A DNA stretch of 64,000 nt from Leptidea sinapis (GCF_905404315.1 NC_066273.1:10540001-10604000); one strand, 5' to 3'; shown: positions 53,885-64,000, numbered from the stretch's first letter. Notes: generated by a model from the sequence alone, not told the origin. A program made the numbers and translations.

Positions 53885-55240
53885 GAGCAGTCCAATCAAG
53901 TCGAACTTTTTTTGCACTCAATTTATTTTCACCTTCTCTGCTACGTGACAATTTCAGATTTCACTACGTCTTCTCGTTCTCCTGTTCCTGTTCTGCTATT
54001 CATAATTTTAATTCAATATTTATACGATTGTAATAGTCGTTTTTAAATTCATGTGGCATTATCAAAGCTACTATTACTATGTAATAAAGCTAATGTTTTA
54101 TTTTGGCACTGCAGTCGTAAATCGCGCCGTGAAAATTGAAGCACGACTTGTTCCAATTCAATTTTCTATTTATAATATGCTGACTTCACCTGCTTGTTCA
54201 CCTCGCTCTATGTGGGATTGTTTGCTTAAACCACATCTACTGTATATGTTTTATGTATCTTTGTGTAAAGTATCGGCAAGCCAGTTAGTTCTTAAGCTTT
54301 GTTTAATGTGAGGAAATCCTTCTTTTAAAAGTTCTATACCTACACCGAAAATTCTTGTTGGTCCTGTGTCATTAACATCAATTTCGGATTCTGATAGGCG
54401 AAACCTAAACGAAAAAAAAAACGATAAAATTTGCAATGTAAATGTTTAGTTTTGTTTGCTTATGGTTTATTCGTTCTTTCCGTTCAGCGGCATCAACAAA
54501 AAGTGATTAAGTGTTTAAGCTTTAAAAGGGAATCACTAAGACAAAAAGACTATTTATATGTTTTTAGTCTTAGCTCACCCTATTTCATTCATATGAAAGT
54601 TCAGCTCCAAACGTCACACAATGGGTCACTGAAAATCAGTATTGTGCTGTCGAAAGTATGGACACAAATGTAACTTGAGTAGATTTCATTTTCGGAAGAC
54701 CAGTAAGTGCCACACAGATCATTTATGTTTTTTTCTTTTCTATTAAGATTAACCATATATTTGTTTTCATTTACTTAATTTGTAAAGTTTTTCTTCTGAA
54801 ATAAATTCATTTTCAGATACTAATAATATCAGCCAAAAATATAATAGTACAATCAAGCACTCCATAAGTGTCCATTGCTCGCTAATGCTGCCATATTTTG
54901 TTATTATTCATTTAATTTAAGCCATGACGTGTTCTGGTGACTGGTGGATCAGGTCAAGGTTCACGTGCTACATCATCGCCACTCCTTTTATTTACCGTTC
55001 CATTAAGTGCTGTTGTTGCTATCCGCAGAAGTTCTTTGTTCACTTGGTCTTCGTTTACTTTGATTATGTTATCAGTATTATTGTGTCTACTATTTAATTT
55101 GTTTATTTAGTTATTAGATATTTTATTGTACTAGCGTTAGTATGCAGAGGTTCGTTGTAATAGGTACAATACGTTGAAGTTACCAACATTCCGCAATAGA
55201 TCGTTGCTGCAATCTACTGCTGTGGATATAAGATTTTAAA
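53885..55240. other. Intronic stretch with an unassigned open segment
   Basis: No gene recognised. On the minus strand 54436-54251 is open and reads SESEIDVNDTGPTRIFGVGI, ELLKEGFPHIKQSLRTNW; it looks protein-derived, but I do not know the family. Confidence 0.35.
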
Positions 55241-55241
55241 C

Positions 55242-55559
55242 GAATTCCACCTTCGCACGACACGCCACAAGTTAGGATATCATCCTCACCATCTGGATGT
55301 GTGGCGGTCCTCCACAGTGCGGTTTTCAAGGAGCTTTCTTCCACGTACTACAAAGCTGTGGGTGGAATGAGCTTCCTTGTGTGTAGTTTCAGGGACGATA
55401 CGACATGGGTACCTTCAAAAAAAGCGCTTACACCTTCCTTAAAGGCCGGCAACGCTCCTGTGATTCCTCTGGTGTTGCAAGAGATTGTGGGCGGCGGTGA
55501 TCACTTAACAACAGGTGACCCGTACGTTCATTTGTCCTCCTATTCCATAAAAAAAAAAG
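55242..55559 (+). mobile_element. LINE A 3' fragment
   Basis: Begins GAATTCCACCTTCGCACGAC and continues to the end TCCTATTCCATA plus A-run (55548-55558). It is well conserved against 14715-15010, with a small GTGG duplication near 55360 that shifts the frame. Confidence 0.85.
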
Positions 55560-55604
55560 AATTGTTTTCTTGTGTTAATGAAAATCATGACAAATTAATC
55601 ATCA

Positions 55605-55885
55605 TCATATCAGCTGGAAGACTTCGACTGCTGGACAAAGGCCTCCTCCAAAGATCTCCACACTGATCGGCTCATCTTATGGGGGGCCTACCAACACTGC
55701 GTCTTCCGGTACGTGGTCGCCATTCGAGGACTTCACCGCCCCAACTGCCACGTGTCCGTCGAGCTATGTGCCTTGCCCACTGCAGTTTCGCAATCATTTG
55801 GGCTATGTTGGTGACTTTTGTTCTCCTACGGTTCTCCTTATTTCTGATTCGATCTCGCAGAGAAAAATAAATACGCCGTATAAGT
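55605..55885 (-). mobile_element. RTE-clade LINE C-terminus
   Basis: Minus-strand reading: RDRIRNKENRRRTKVTNIAQ, MIAKLQWARHIARRTRGSWG, VLEWRPRTGRRSVGRPPIR, then a stop where other copies continue W-T-D-D-L. The 3' end is at 55605 (ATCATCAT in + sense). The R-IRN-E-RRRTKV block is a hallmark of RTE C-termini. Confidence 0.85.
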
Positions 55886-56109
55886 AGTAAAAAACGCCCG
55901 TGCGCGTGGCGTCTGTGACCAATTAATACGCTTGGCGAGCAAACCCTTGACGCGTAGACGCAGGTGCGGCACAGTTTCATATTAAATTTTATGACAATCG
56001 GATTTTGCCGTTGAAATGCGGCCCAGCCTGCCGCGCCTGGTGTACTATCCTTTAAAGTATACCTAGTGAGTTACCTGGGCATAGAATTAAAGTTTACTAC
56101 TTCTATGTA

Positions 56110-56690
56110 TTATTATTATAATTATTTGCAGAGGGTGGCTGTATGGCTAGTCCTGATTGGGTCCTAGTAACACCGCGTCCACTGCTCACTGGTCCACATA
56201 GCTGGTCGTCAAGTCCTGCCGCATTTACGAACCGCAGTAAAATCTGCAAGTTATTTCGTTTTTTATTCTGACCACACTAGGTGCTTATTTAGGCGACAGT
56301 GCCCAGTTAGCGTCCTTATGAGTATGCATAGATTTATCCTGCTCAATGATAAGGCTTCATTCGCGTTTTTGTTATTGAATGCCTTTATCAGTGCTTTGGA
56401 ATGTTTCAAACCTGTTGATTTGACATTACATTTGCTTCTAGTTGACATTGGTTCCTCAAGGTCCAGAAATAGGTTCCGGACCGTATTGGACTGCTTTAGC
56501 TCCAGCTCTTGCGAGCTCATCGGCCATTTCATTGCCTTATAAATCCATGCCCATTTGAGAATCACTCTGTTTTTAAGCCTAATGTGTTTAGGCAGTAAGT
56601 GCAGTCTTTGACTAATTTTGACGCCATCGAGTCTGGGTATAAAGCCAACAGTGCTGCCTGACTGTCGACTACTATGTATAAACGAATTAG
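56110..56690 (-). mobile_element. LOA-like LINE 3' relic
   Basis: Related to the 10.9 kb LOA-like element: LKHSKALIKAFNNKNANEAL SL, RINLCILIRTLTGHCRLNKH L on the minus strand (56565-56263), and a 3' UTR (56110-56240) matching 13215-13300, ending in an ATTATTATTATAATTAT tail. The frame after HLVW is lost. RNase H remnants (SDSQAALLAL-like) sit near 56660. Confidence 0.75.
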
Positions 56691-57065
56691 TATTATAGAC
56701 ATCTAACTAACTTGAATATTACGGAAAAACGATAAAAGAACAGCCAAATCTATTGTCTCACTTTAAATTGGATTCAAAGAGGTTTTTCTTCTCATGCCTT
56801 TTATTTTTTTTATACAAAATATATTATTTAGAAATGTTCTATAAGGAGTTGCAGTAAAACCCGTTCTGTTTGATAATAATTTCAAATACGGTTGTAGTAA
56901 ATCATAAACATAGTGCTGCTGTTCAGTGATTACAATTTATGAACTCTCTTGCAGTCAGACTATGAGTGATGTAATCAAATTGGTAGAGGTGACATAATGT
57001 TCTTAGAAGTGGCGATTTGTAATGTCAGTTATAATACTGTTGAATATAGTGCTAGTACAACGTAA

Positions 57066-57345
57066 TCTATGCTAATATTATAAAGAGGAAAGATTTGATT
57101 GTTTGTTTGTTTGTTTGTTTGTTTGTTTGTTTGCATTGAATAGGCTCCGAAACTACTGAACCGATTTGAAAAATTCTTTCACTCTTGGAAAGCTACACTG
57201 ACCCTAGCCGACCGAGGCTATATTATATATATTTTTTTAAATTAGGGATCCTTACCTAAAATATTTATTATTATATTTAAATTACCTAAAATATTTTTTA
57301 CCTCGCGTGTGCTGCGAAAAGTATTCATGGCTATATTTATAACAT
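57066..57345 (+). mobile_element. Helitron 5' part with (TTTG)n
   Basis: A|TCTATGCTAATATTATAAAG AGGAAAG, then (TTTG)n at 57099-57133 and GGCTCCGAAACTACTGAACC, a form I associate with lepidopteran Helitrons. The 3' end was not found; the same 5' family as 52791. Confidence 0.6.
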
Positions 57346-57538
57346 TTAAATGTTACTGTGAGGTTAATCTCCACCACTTGTCTTGGAATTCTAGAGCTCG
57401 ACCCTTAAAAAATCGCACCCCAGACCCTTGTTGATAATGACTTGTCAATGCACTGCATGCTAACTCTTAAATGGTCTTTTTCTTTTCGGAACTGAAATGA
57501 TGTGTTAGAATACTTTTTATCACGATCGTTATTAAACA

Positions 57539-57636
57539 CTAGCTGACCTGGCAAATGTTGTTTTGCCATATAAATTATATAATATGTAAACCTTCCTTGC
57601 GCTTCAACGAATCTATTACAAAAGCTTTCATTGAGA
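57539..57636 (-). mobile_element. Helitron 3' half
   Basis: Minus-strand end GCCAGGTCAGCTAG|T at 57539; body CTTTTGTAATAGATTCGTTG and AAGGAAGGTTTACATAT matches 28560-28600. The 5' half is missing. Confidence 0.6.
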
Positions 57637-57934
57637 TAGCTGACCCAGCAAACGTTGTATTGCCGATATTAAAATCGCGATACAAAAGTAACTGTTGATC
57701 GTAGATGGGTGAAAATTTGAAGTTGGATGTATTTTTAATGCTGACTCATAATCAAACAAATTAAAAAAAAAATCGTGTGGACCACCCTTAACATTTAGGG
57801 GGATGGAAAATAGATGTTGTCCGATTCTCAGACCTACCCAATATGCACTCAAAATTTCATGAGAATCGGTCAAGCCGTTTCGGAGGATTTCAAAGTTTAA
57901 CACCATGGCACGAGAATTTTATATATTAGGTAGA
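57637..57934 (-). mobile_element. Helitron-like element, complete but imperfect 3' end
   Basis: Minus-strand start A|TCTACCTAATATATAAAA at 57934; end GCTGGGTCAGCTAT at 57636 (CTAT instead of CTAG). Contains CGAAACGGCTTGACCGATTC. It abuts the 3' half above, so two 3' termini lie in tandem. Confidence 0.55.
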
Positions 57935-58669
57935 TTACACCAGTATAACTCGAACTATTTGAAATGCTGATTGTAATGTTTACAGCACTGTTGAGACTAT
58001 TTTCGTCGATGCTCCAATTTAACGTATCGCACAGTGTTCTGATCGGATGTGGCACTCATATATTTGAACGCCACGGTCTGGTGTTTTCTTAACATCTATT
58101 TTCTATGAGTTTAGATTCGTTTTTATACAGCTATTTAAGTACGATTCCTAATACGCTAATAGCACAGTTGAAAGCTGGTACCAGATATCTAAAAAAACCA
58201 GTCTGCCATTGAAAAGAAATAGGAAAACGGTTGACCCTAAATGTGATCCCTGCAACTTCCCGCTAATTCCATACCTAAACTATTTATGACGATTTTGAGC
58301 TCTTCGAGCTCATTGAGTTAGCTGTTCATGGTATATGAACTCGAAGAACCGCGATGAAATCGGTGAAAAAAAAATCGGTCGGAAAAAATTTCAAGCGAAA
58401 AGTTAGTAAAACGAAACGTAACCAGACTTCAAAATCAACATTTGTACCTATACGATTCGACTATAGTTTGTTAAATTATATTTCATCAATACGGTAAAAT
58501 TGTATCGAAATTAAAGTATGTGACTTACAATAATTTTTCCTTGTATAATCGTGTGCCTAAATTAGCGCTGACTTACATATTAAGGTAATATTGTGTTATT
58601 TGATCCAAAAGGTCATGCGGGACAAATCTAAGCTCACAGTAACTAACTGGTGTTTTCCTATTCTGATAT

Positions 58670-59095
58670 GTTCTGATTCTCTAGCATTACGTAGAGATGT
58701 GAGTTCTCTCTGCATCTTCTACCGCATTTATCACGGGGAGTGCTCAGAGGAGCTGTTCGGGTTGATTCCAGCGGCCGAATTCCACCACCGGACATTACGT
58801 GCAAAGTACCATCCGCATCACGTAGACGTCTGGCATTCCACAACCGCGCGTTTTGTTTGAAATTTCTTGCCTCGCACAGCCACTTTGTGGAATCAACTAC
58901 CGGCAGCGGTCTTCCCGAACAGATACGACTTAGGGACCTTCAAGAAAAAAGCATACTCCCACCTTAAAGGCCGGCAACGCATTTCTTGACACACCTGTTG
59001 TTGCGGATGTCCATGGGCGGTTGCCTCACCTCTCCCCATCCCGTGAGCCTCTTGCCCGTTTGCCCCCTCTCATATATATAAAAAAAATGTTTCAG
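58670..59095 (+). mobile_element. LINE A-related divergent copy
   Basis: SLALRRDVSSLCIFYRIYHG, SEELFGLIPAAEFHHRTL, YHPHHVDVWHSTTARFV, then a stop and FLASHSHFVESTTGS in a shifted frame. The 3' end reads GAGCCTCTTGCCCGTTTGCC and an A-run at 59081. It differs enough from the other copies to be a separate subfamily. Confidence 0.75.
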
Positions 59096-59654
59096 GAGCT
59101 AAAATACTCTGTAGGAGAATTTGTTTGTTTGAGGTTTGTAGGTTCACTTACTTATCAAATATTGCGCTAAGCTCGATGATATTTCACTTTGCTAGCCATA
59201 AAATAATCTTGCGTGTGCGTACAAGCTCCCACATATTATGAAGACATAATCCGCTTTTTTGGTAATCCGCGAGTAAGCCCCCTCGAGACAAGAGCGCCGT
59301 CTTGAGATCATTGAACTGACAAATCTGTGTACAAATATTCATAGCTCACCGTATTGCTAGTATAGTCAATGTAAAATCTGTATTTAAAAAGTTCAATAAA
59401 TATATTCAAATCATTTCATTTCAGCATCTGGCTCATCATTTCAATAGCTTATTACCGCTTTGTGTTGAGAGTTATGGAAAATTAAAAATATTTTATTCAG
59501 AGGCACTGTTCTTTTTTAATGGTTTAGAAATTAGATAAGGAATGTATTCATTTAATTTTTTATTTGTCTTCCTTAGCCCACCTGTGACCATTTTTTGTGC
59601 ATACTTAGAGTATATATCAAGTTTCATCACATACTGGTTACTATTGGCATTGTG

Positions 59655-59855
59655 CGGTCCTTTAGGAACATTTTCTCCCCGTCCAACGAAATTGTGGAAT
59701 TAACATCCCAGCCCGGTGTTTTATGTTGTTACGATATGGGCTCTTGCAAAAAAAAGCGCAATCTCCACATAAACGTCGGTGATTTCTCTGGTAAAATATG
59801 AAAGCATGGGTGTGACTAACCATCAGGTGATCTTTTCGCTTATCCCATAAAGCAG
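59655..59855 (+). mobile_element. LINE A 3' relic
   Basis: GTCCTTTAGGAACATTTTCT, GTGGAATTAACATCCCAGCC, GATATGGGCTCTTGCAAAAAA and CATCAGGTGATCTTTTCGCT follow the family A order. Its tail is intermediate in sequence between LINE A and the hairpin SINE. Confidence 0.55.
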
Positions 59856-59859
59856 GAGT

Positions 59860-61250
59860 GCTCATGCTTGAACTGCTGGTGATCTAACTAAAAATTGTTA
59901 GACTACGATCGATCGACTCTGAGAGGCTTCAAGTATGTGTGTTGAAGGATTGTCGTCTAGGTAGAGTTTCACGATGACATACTCACAATAATATTCATTT
60001 TTTGAGTCAAGGTAAGTGTAGGTCTGCTCTAAAATGTCAATGAAAAATCTCACAATTATTCAAAATTGCGAGTTTATTGGTTCCTACAAAACAAATCCGT
60101 TCTAGTGTCTAAACGACACTGCATGTCCTGAGCATACTTTTTATAAGATGGTACGTAATTATCGATTTTAATTACCTAAAACAAAATCTGTGAATGGTTC
60201 TTTATCGAATTTTTTTCTCGAGATCGACTCGTAAAGCACTCGCAATCGACCGTTTGAGCAGAAATCGACCCTGCCATAAAGAGTTATTCTTTTTAATAAT
60301 TTTTAGGTACAAATTTTAACTATGATGAATACCTGCATTAATTTATTTTTACGATGATATCCAACGCCACATTAGAAGTGTTTAAATTTGTTGAGTGCAT
60401 CTAATCATTTTTGTTGCACTCGATTGCGCCGTGTCGAGTGTCATGAGTTGAGTTCGCAAGTCATCCTTGCATTATGGTCTTATTTGGAGCACGTAGACCA
60501 TTTACGTGACCACCCACACGACTCCGTTGAGATTACCCCAACCATTACTGAAGTCACTCATTATTATTCAATTGAGACTTTCCTTATTATTTGTTTTTCA
60601 ATTTACCTCCATCATAACCGTTAATGAGGCGATCGCGTTGTGTTTGTCCAATACGGTTTGCTTGTTTGACTCTTTTTAACTGCAGAATACATTTTTCGTG
60701 TTAATAGGAAAGTTTTTTTTACTATTTTTCATACTTTCATCGAATGCATGAGAATATCTAAATATGTACTCTTACACTTATCGGGTGTGAAGTAGCTTGG
60801 AAATCGAAAGTTGTAAAAACTGCTGAATTCTGTCTAGTAATGAAATTTCATCATGCGTGTGTACAATCAATTTTCACCTTTATTGTTTCGATATAAGGCT
60901 TTTTTGGGCTTAGGCAATAGTTGATTTTGATTCCATAAAGAATAGTTCCCACACGAAAGGCGTCCAGCTAAGGTGTTGAGATAAATGTTTGTGGAACATG
61001 TTTCGCCTCTGGCTTATGACCTTGTCAAAATGGTCAATGGTATGTGAATTCTAATGTTTGTTAATTTGTCCAGCAAATATTAGAGTTTACTCAAATAATC
61101 TTGTAGGAACATATTTTACTTATCTCTTTCCTTTTCAGTACACTTTAGTGACAAGTTCTTCGTCACCAGTTTTCAAGGTGATCAGCCTCAAACGCAACAA
61201 CTAATTTCTGTTTATGTCTAACATCTGTTCCAATATAACGGTTAGGTATT
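59860..61250. other. Stretch without recognised features
   Basis: No gene or family repeat was recognised. 60388-60624 is open on + but has no motif. Confidence 0.45.
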
Positions 61251-61254
61251 GCGT

Positions 61255-61400
61255 GTACTGATACCTGGCGGTTTTCGGCATGTGTTGCAACCAACTACCA
61301 AAACTTGCAACCAGACAAATGAAGCCCTTTACGTTTTAGTAATGCCTCTGGTGTTTCAAGAGATCATCAGAGCACTGGCGGTCGTGATGGCTTACCATAT
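61255..61400 (+). mobile_element. Possible LINE A 3' relic
   Basis: AGTAATGCCTCTGGTGTTTC AAGAGATCATCAGAGC and TGGCGGTCGTGATGGCTTAC resemble the family A UTR (GATTCCTCTGGTGTTGCAAG...GGCGGCGGTGATCACTTA). Weak. Confidence 0.35.
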
Positions 61401-61614
61401 AGTGATCCGCAAGCTCCTAAAAAATGTGTAGGTATATTGGTTTTAAAGTATTCGGGTTGATTAAAAGACATGTACAACTGCCCAATATCGTACGTGTTCG
61501 GGACAAAAAAAGTGTGTGTGTACTTATGTATACAAGCAAGAAGTTATTCTTCTTTGGCGTAACAAAGCAACAATTCTTAAAAATATTTATTACTCCCGCT
61601 ATTCCACGTTTATA

Positions 61615-61885
61615 GAAAAAACAATATTGTAAAAAACTTGCAAAGATGGCTTTGACAATTAATTATTAAATAACGAATACGGCTGTATGGCCTTGAATCC
61701 TTTGCCTGTCCTAATAATGGACGAAGAAACGAAAAAAAAAATAACGAATGTCGTAAACGTCAGAAAATGTTAGGAACCAACTTCACCCTGTTACTCTTGT
61801 GTTACAGTGATGCGCGCGCATCTTAAAATTTCACTCTCATCATTTTTTCATGACGCGCCTATAGAACTTCAGAAAAGTAAATTGT
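61615..61885. repeat. Interspersed repeat, partner of 42848-43100
   Basis: Contains CCTGTCCTAATAATGGACGA, AGGAACCAACTTCACC and the palindrome GATGCGCGCGCATC at 61809-61822, in the orientation opposite to the 42.9 kb copy. Confidence 0.7.
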
Positions 61886-62016
61886 CGTCGAGCAGATGAC
61901 GTATAACGCGATGTTATTTATTGAATTAGGCGTTACTTTGCGGAAATCCATAATTATACAAATGATTTAAGTTTTCTTTAGTGTTAATTCCGCCAATATT
62001 TGTTTTTAAAACAATT

Positions 62017-62054
62017 CGACACGTGTTTCGCCTCTACACGAGGCATCCTCAGGA
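62017..62054. repeat. 38-nt exact match to 37730-37767
   Basis: Identical over 38 bases to the 37.7 kb repeat; flanks differ after position 62054. Confidence 0.7.
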
Positions 62055-62124
62055 CGTGTTTTCTCGCCAAAATCTGGCACGAGACAGCCAGCTGGATTGC
62101 TAGTGCAATGACTCTGTCTAGATT

Positions 62125-62160
62125 CTCTTAGTGGAATACTTAGTAGTATTCCATTAAGAG
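62125..62160. repeat. 16-bp-arm hairpin
   Basis: CTCTTAGTGGAATACT, loop TAGT, AGTATTCCATTAAGAG: arms pair with one mismatch. The right arm ends exactly where the MITE's terminal repeat begins (GAGA shared). Confidence 0.75.
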
Positions 62161-62559
62161 ACCCCGCAAACTGCAGACTTTTGATCGGCCGATAGTTTGG
62201 TTGGTTTCTTAATCAGTATGAAGATGTATGAGAGTGCGCACATTATAACGATTCGGTATTGCTCGACAAACAAGTTTGATACACGATTGCCTTCAAACTG
62301 AACCGTCAGCAAAGTATCGGCCGACTGTTAAATCAGTGCAGCGCTCTTCTAGGCGCGCACACCATCGAATGTTTAGTCAGCCATACTCATCAATAGCCGA
62401 TTCAAAACTAATAGCGAATTGTCCCTAAAACTGTCGGCCGATAGTTGTCTAGTGTCACTCATCACAGACCCAACTGTTTAGTCGGGCCAATGTACGCACT
62501 TAACAGCCGAACTCAACCAAACTATCGGCCGATCGAAAGTCTGCAGTTTGCGGGATCTC
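62158..62559. mobile_element. MITE, ~42-bp TIRs with subterminal TCGGCCGA repeats
   Basis: The left end GAGACCCCGCAAACTGCAGA... (62158-62199) and the right end (62518-62559) are inverted copies with about two mismatches over 42 bases. TCGGCCGA occurs four times (about 62185, 62317, 62434, 62525), two of them subterminal, like transposase-binding repeats. No coding frame; no obvious target duplication. Confidence 0.75.
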
Positions 62560-62989
62560 CAGACAACGTGTTTGGGGGCACATGGCTACCCTGTGGCGTG
62601 CCCGTTGCGGGCCACAAATAGATCGGCTTCTATTTTAATATTATTATAGTGTGTATCCGCTGCGCACGCGCTGCGGCGCTCCCGTGATTTGTAAATATGG
62701 CGCCGATTTGTTAGCATATTCATACACTCAGTGGCAACTATAATGATTTATTATAAACTCGCATATGCAAACGATTAGCTATCGCCGCACATGGTACCTC
62801 CGTGATTAATTTGCTACAGGATGTCCTTTATGAGTGGTCCAAACTGTAGAGTCCTACATAGGTTATACACTATTAATGTATAAAATCATCTGTTATGAGT
62901 CTAGTTGGTATGTAGAAAATAACATTATATTGTTGATATAATATAAGGGGACAATTTATGATGAAATTGATAATGTAGTGCGTCGACAA

Positions 62990-63066
62990 ATAAAATTTGA
63001 AAATGCGGGTCTCGAACCCACGACCTCTCGCGTTCCGTGCGAGTGTTCTTCCAGTTGAGCTGACTG
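62990..63066 (-). mobile_element. tRNA-derived SINE head
   Basis: Minus strand: B box GGTTCGAGACC (63018-63008), A box TCAGCTCAACTGG (63063-63051), anticodon stem CTCGC/GCGAG around loop ACGGAAC and T stem GTGGG/CCCGC. The acceptor stem does not pair, so it is not a functional tRNA gene. Confidence 0.7.
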
Positions 63067-63220
63067 TTCGAGTGACGTATCGTCATAAAATCTTGTATGC
63101 TTTGTTCAACTCTCAGGTTGTGGCTTCATCTCCAGGATCTACTTTTCAGCTGATAACCTGCTCAACGCCAATATTTGCATATTAGGAAATTGACTTGAGA
63201 TGTCGTTCTTGCAAATCTAA

Positions 63221-63403
63221 ACAATTTGTTATGCTTTTAAAATGACAAACCTCACTCCTAGGATTAATAAATTTGAAATCAATATTTTATGAACGATGCG
63301 GGACTCGAACCTACCACCTCTCGCGTTCTTGCTCGTTCAACTGAGCTAACCGTGTATTAATCCTAGAAGTGAGGGTTATCACTTTAAAAACATAACAAAT
63401 TGT
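63221..63403. mobile_element. Foldback with tRNA-like loop
   Basis: Arms 63221-63269 and 63355-63403 are inverted copies (44 of 49 matching: ACAATTTGTTATG... to ...CTAGGATTAATA). The 85-base loop holds a tRNA-like segment on the minus strand with B box GGTTCGAGTCC (63311-63301) and A box TAGCTCAGTTG (63348-63338), related to 62990-63066 but missing one side of the anticodon stem. Confidence 0.75.
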
Positions 63404-63404
63404 A

Positions 63405-64000
63405 TAGTGCATCGAGCTTGCCCCGTTTTTTTCCATGGCGCGATTGCAATCCGGAAAAACGGATCCGGCATCATTTATCGTTTACCGGATGACAGGCCAG
63501 ACTGAAAATAATTGGCGGATTGCAACATTTCATTCCCATCATTAGAAGTTGCAGAAGTTTGTTAAATTTCATGACGTGTTTTGCCCAGTTTGTTTTACAT
63601 ACATAGCATACTTTTGTCCTTGTTTGACGGTCTGCAGCAGTTACCAGACGAACTGGAGTACCTAGAAATTCGAAATTTCTGGTTCTAGCTGGTTATTAGC
63701 ATTCTCCGTTAACACTTTTACTATCTGACGTAACTGATAAGAGACCCGGCAAATGCTTTTAGCCACAGCGGACGTCGTCGATCAATCAACGTTAAATTAG
63801 AGTTACGACAGGCTATCCCGCATAAACCTACATGATAGCACATTTTTACTGCAGTATTTCACGTAAAATTAAAGCATTAACTTTGATATTATGGCGTTGA
63901 ATGTCAGGAAAAATGATTGCAGTATAGGTACTGTAGGTAAATATCTGGTCTGCCCATTGGTTTTGTAATAAAAATAATCCGACTCAAAATGACTAACATT
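63405..64000. other. Right end of window, nothing recognised
   Basis: No open frame or repeat family was recognised. Confidence 0.45.

Noticed and set aside
62990..63066. A genuine tRNA gene (anticodon GGA, Ser)
   Set aside because: D, anticodon and T arms are recognisable, but the acceptor stem does not pair and a related copy lies nearby; a SINE head fits better.
1..64000. CRISPR array, operon or prokaryotic defence system
   Set aside because: No regularly spaced repeats or operon structure; introns and transposon content show animal nuclear DNA.

Overview
The window looks like a piece of a moth or butterfly (Lepidoptera) chromosome. It is AT-rich, its genes have short exons with GT-AG introns, and most of the recognisable sequence is mobile-element debris: several LINE groups, a hairpin-bearing SINE, tRNA-headed SINEs, Helitron ends with A|TC...CTAG|T borders, MITEs, and mariner, hAT-like and THAP relics. 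There is no sign of bacterial or viral origin. Family names come from reading the sequence only; no database search was run.

Three host genes are supported. (1) On the + strand, the last two exons of a gene whose C-terminus resembles the winged-helix domain of Rad21/Rec8 kleisins lie at 6395-6549 and 8976-9073, with a poly(A) signal just after. (2) On the - strand there is a complete three-exon model for an ETAA1-like replication-stress protein (25154-25100, 25008-23986, 17639-17281). All junctions keep phase, it predicts 478 residues, and its 6.3 kb second intron is packed with retrotransposons. (3) On the + strand, the first coding exon of kindlin/fermitin lies at 29003-29144. Its next exon was not found, so intron 1 may run past the right edge of the window (over 34 kb).

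Layout. 1-6.3 kb: LINE A copy, SINE tail, foldbacks and a decayed Daphne/CR1-like LINE on the - strand. 6.4-9.1 kb: kleisin-like exons with LINE B in the intron. 9.4-15.6 kb: SINEs, a long open LOA-like RT-RNase H element with a target-site duplication, LINE B relics and LINE A. 17.2-25.2 kb: the ETAA1-like gene with LINE B and a second LOA-like element in intron 2. 25.7-27.5 kb: LINE A with a target-site duplication, a THAP relic and a 172-bp tandem duplication. 28.5-35.6 kb: kindlin exon 1, Helitron ends, and an I/Nimb-like LINE with two open reading frames. 36-64 kb: no host gene recognised; layered SINEs, MITEs, Helitrons, RTE C-termini, a mariner relic interrupted by a MITE, more LINE A copies, and a foldback whose loop is tRNA-like.

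I see no obvious new multi-gene system. The most unusual items are the 63.2-63.4 kb foldback with a tRNA-like loop, the shared 3' tail of the hairpin SINE and LINE A, the short motif shared by diverged LINE 3' tails, and the ETAA1-like gene with its transposon-filled intron.
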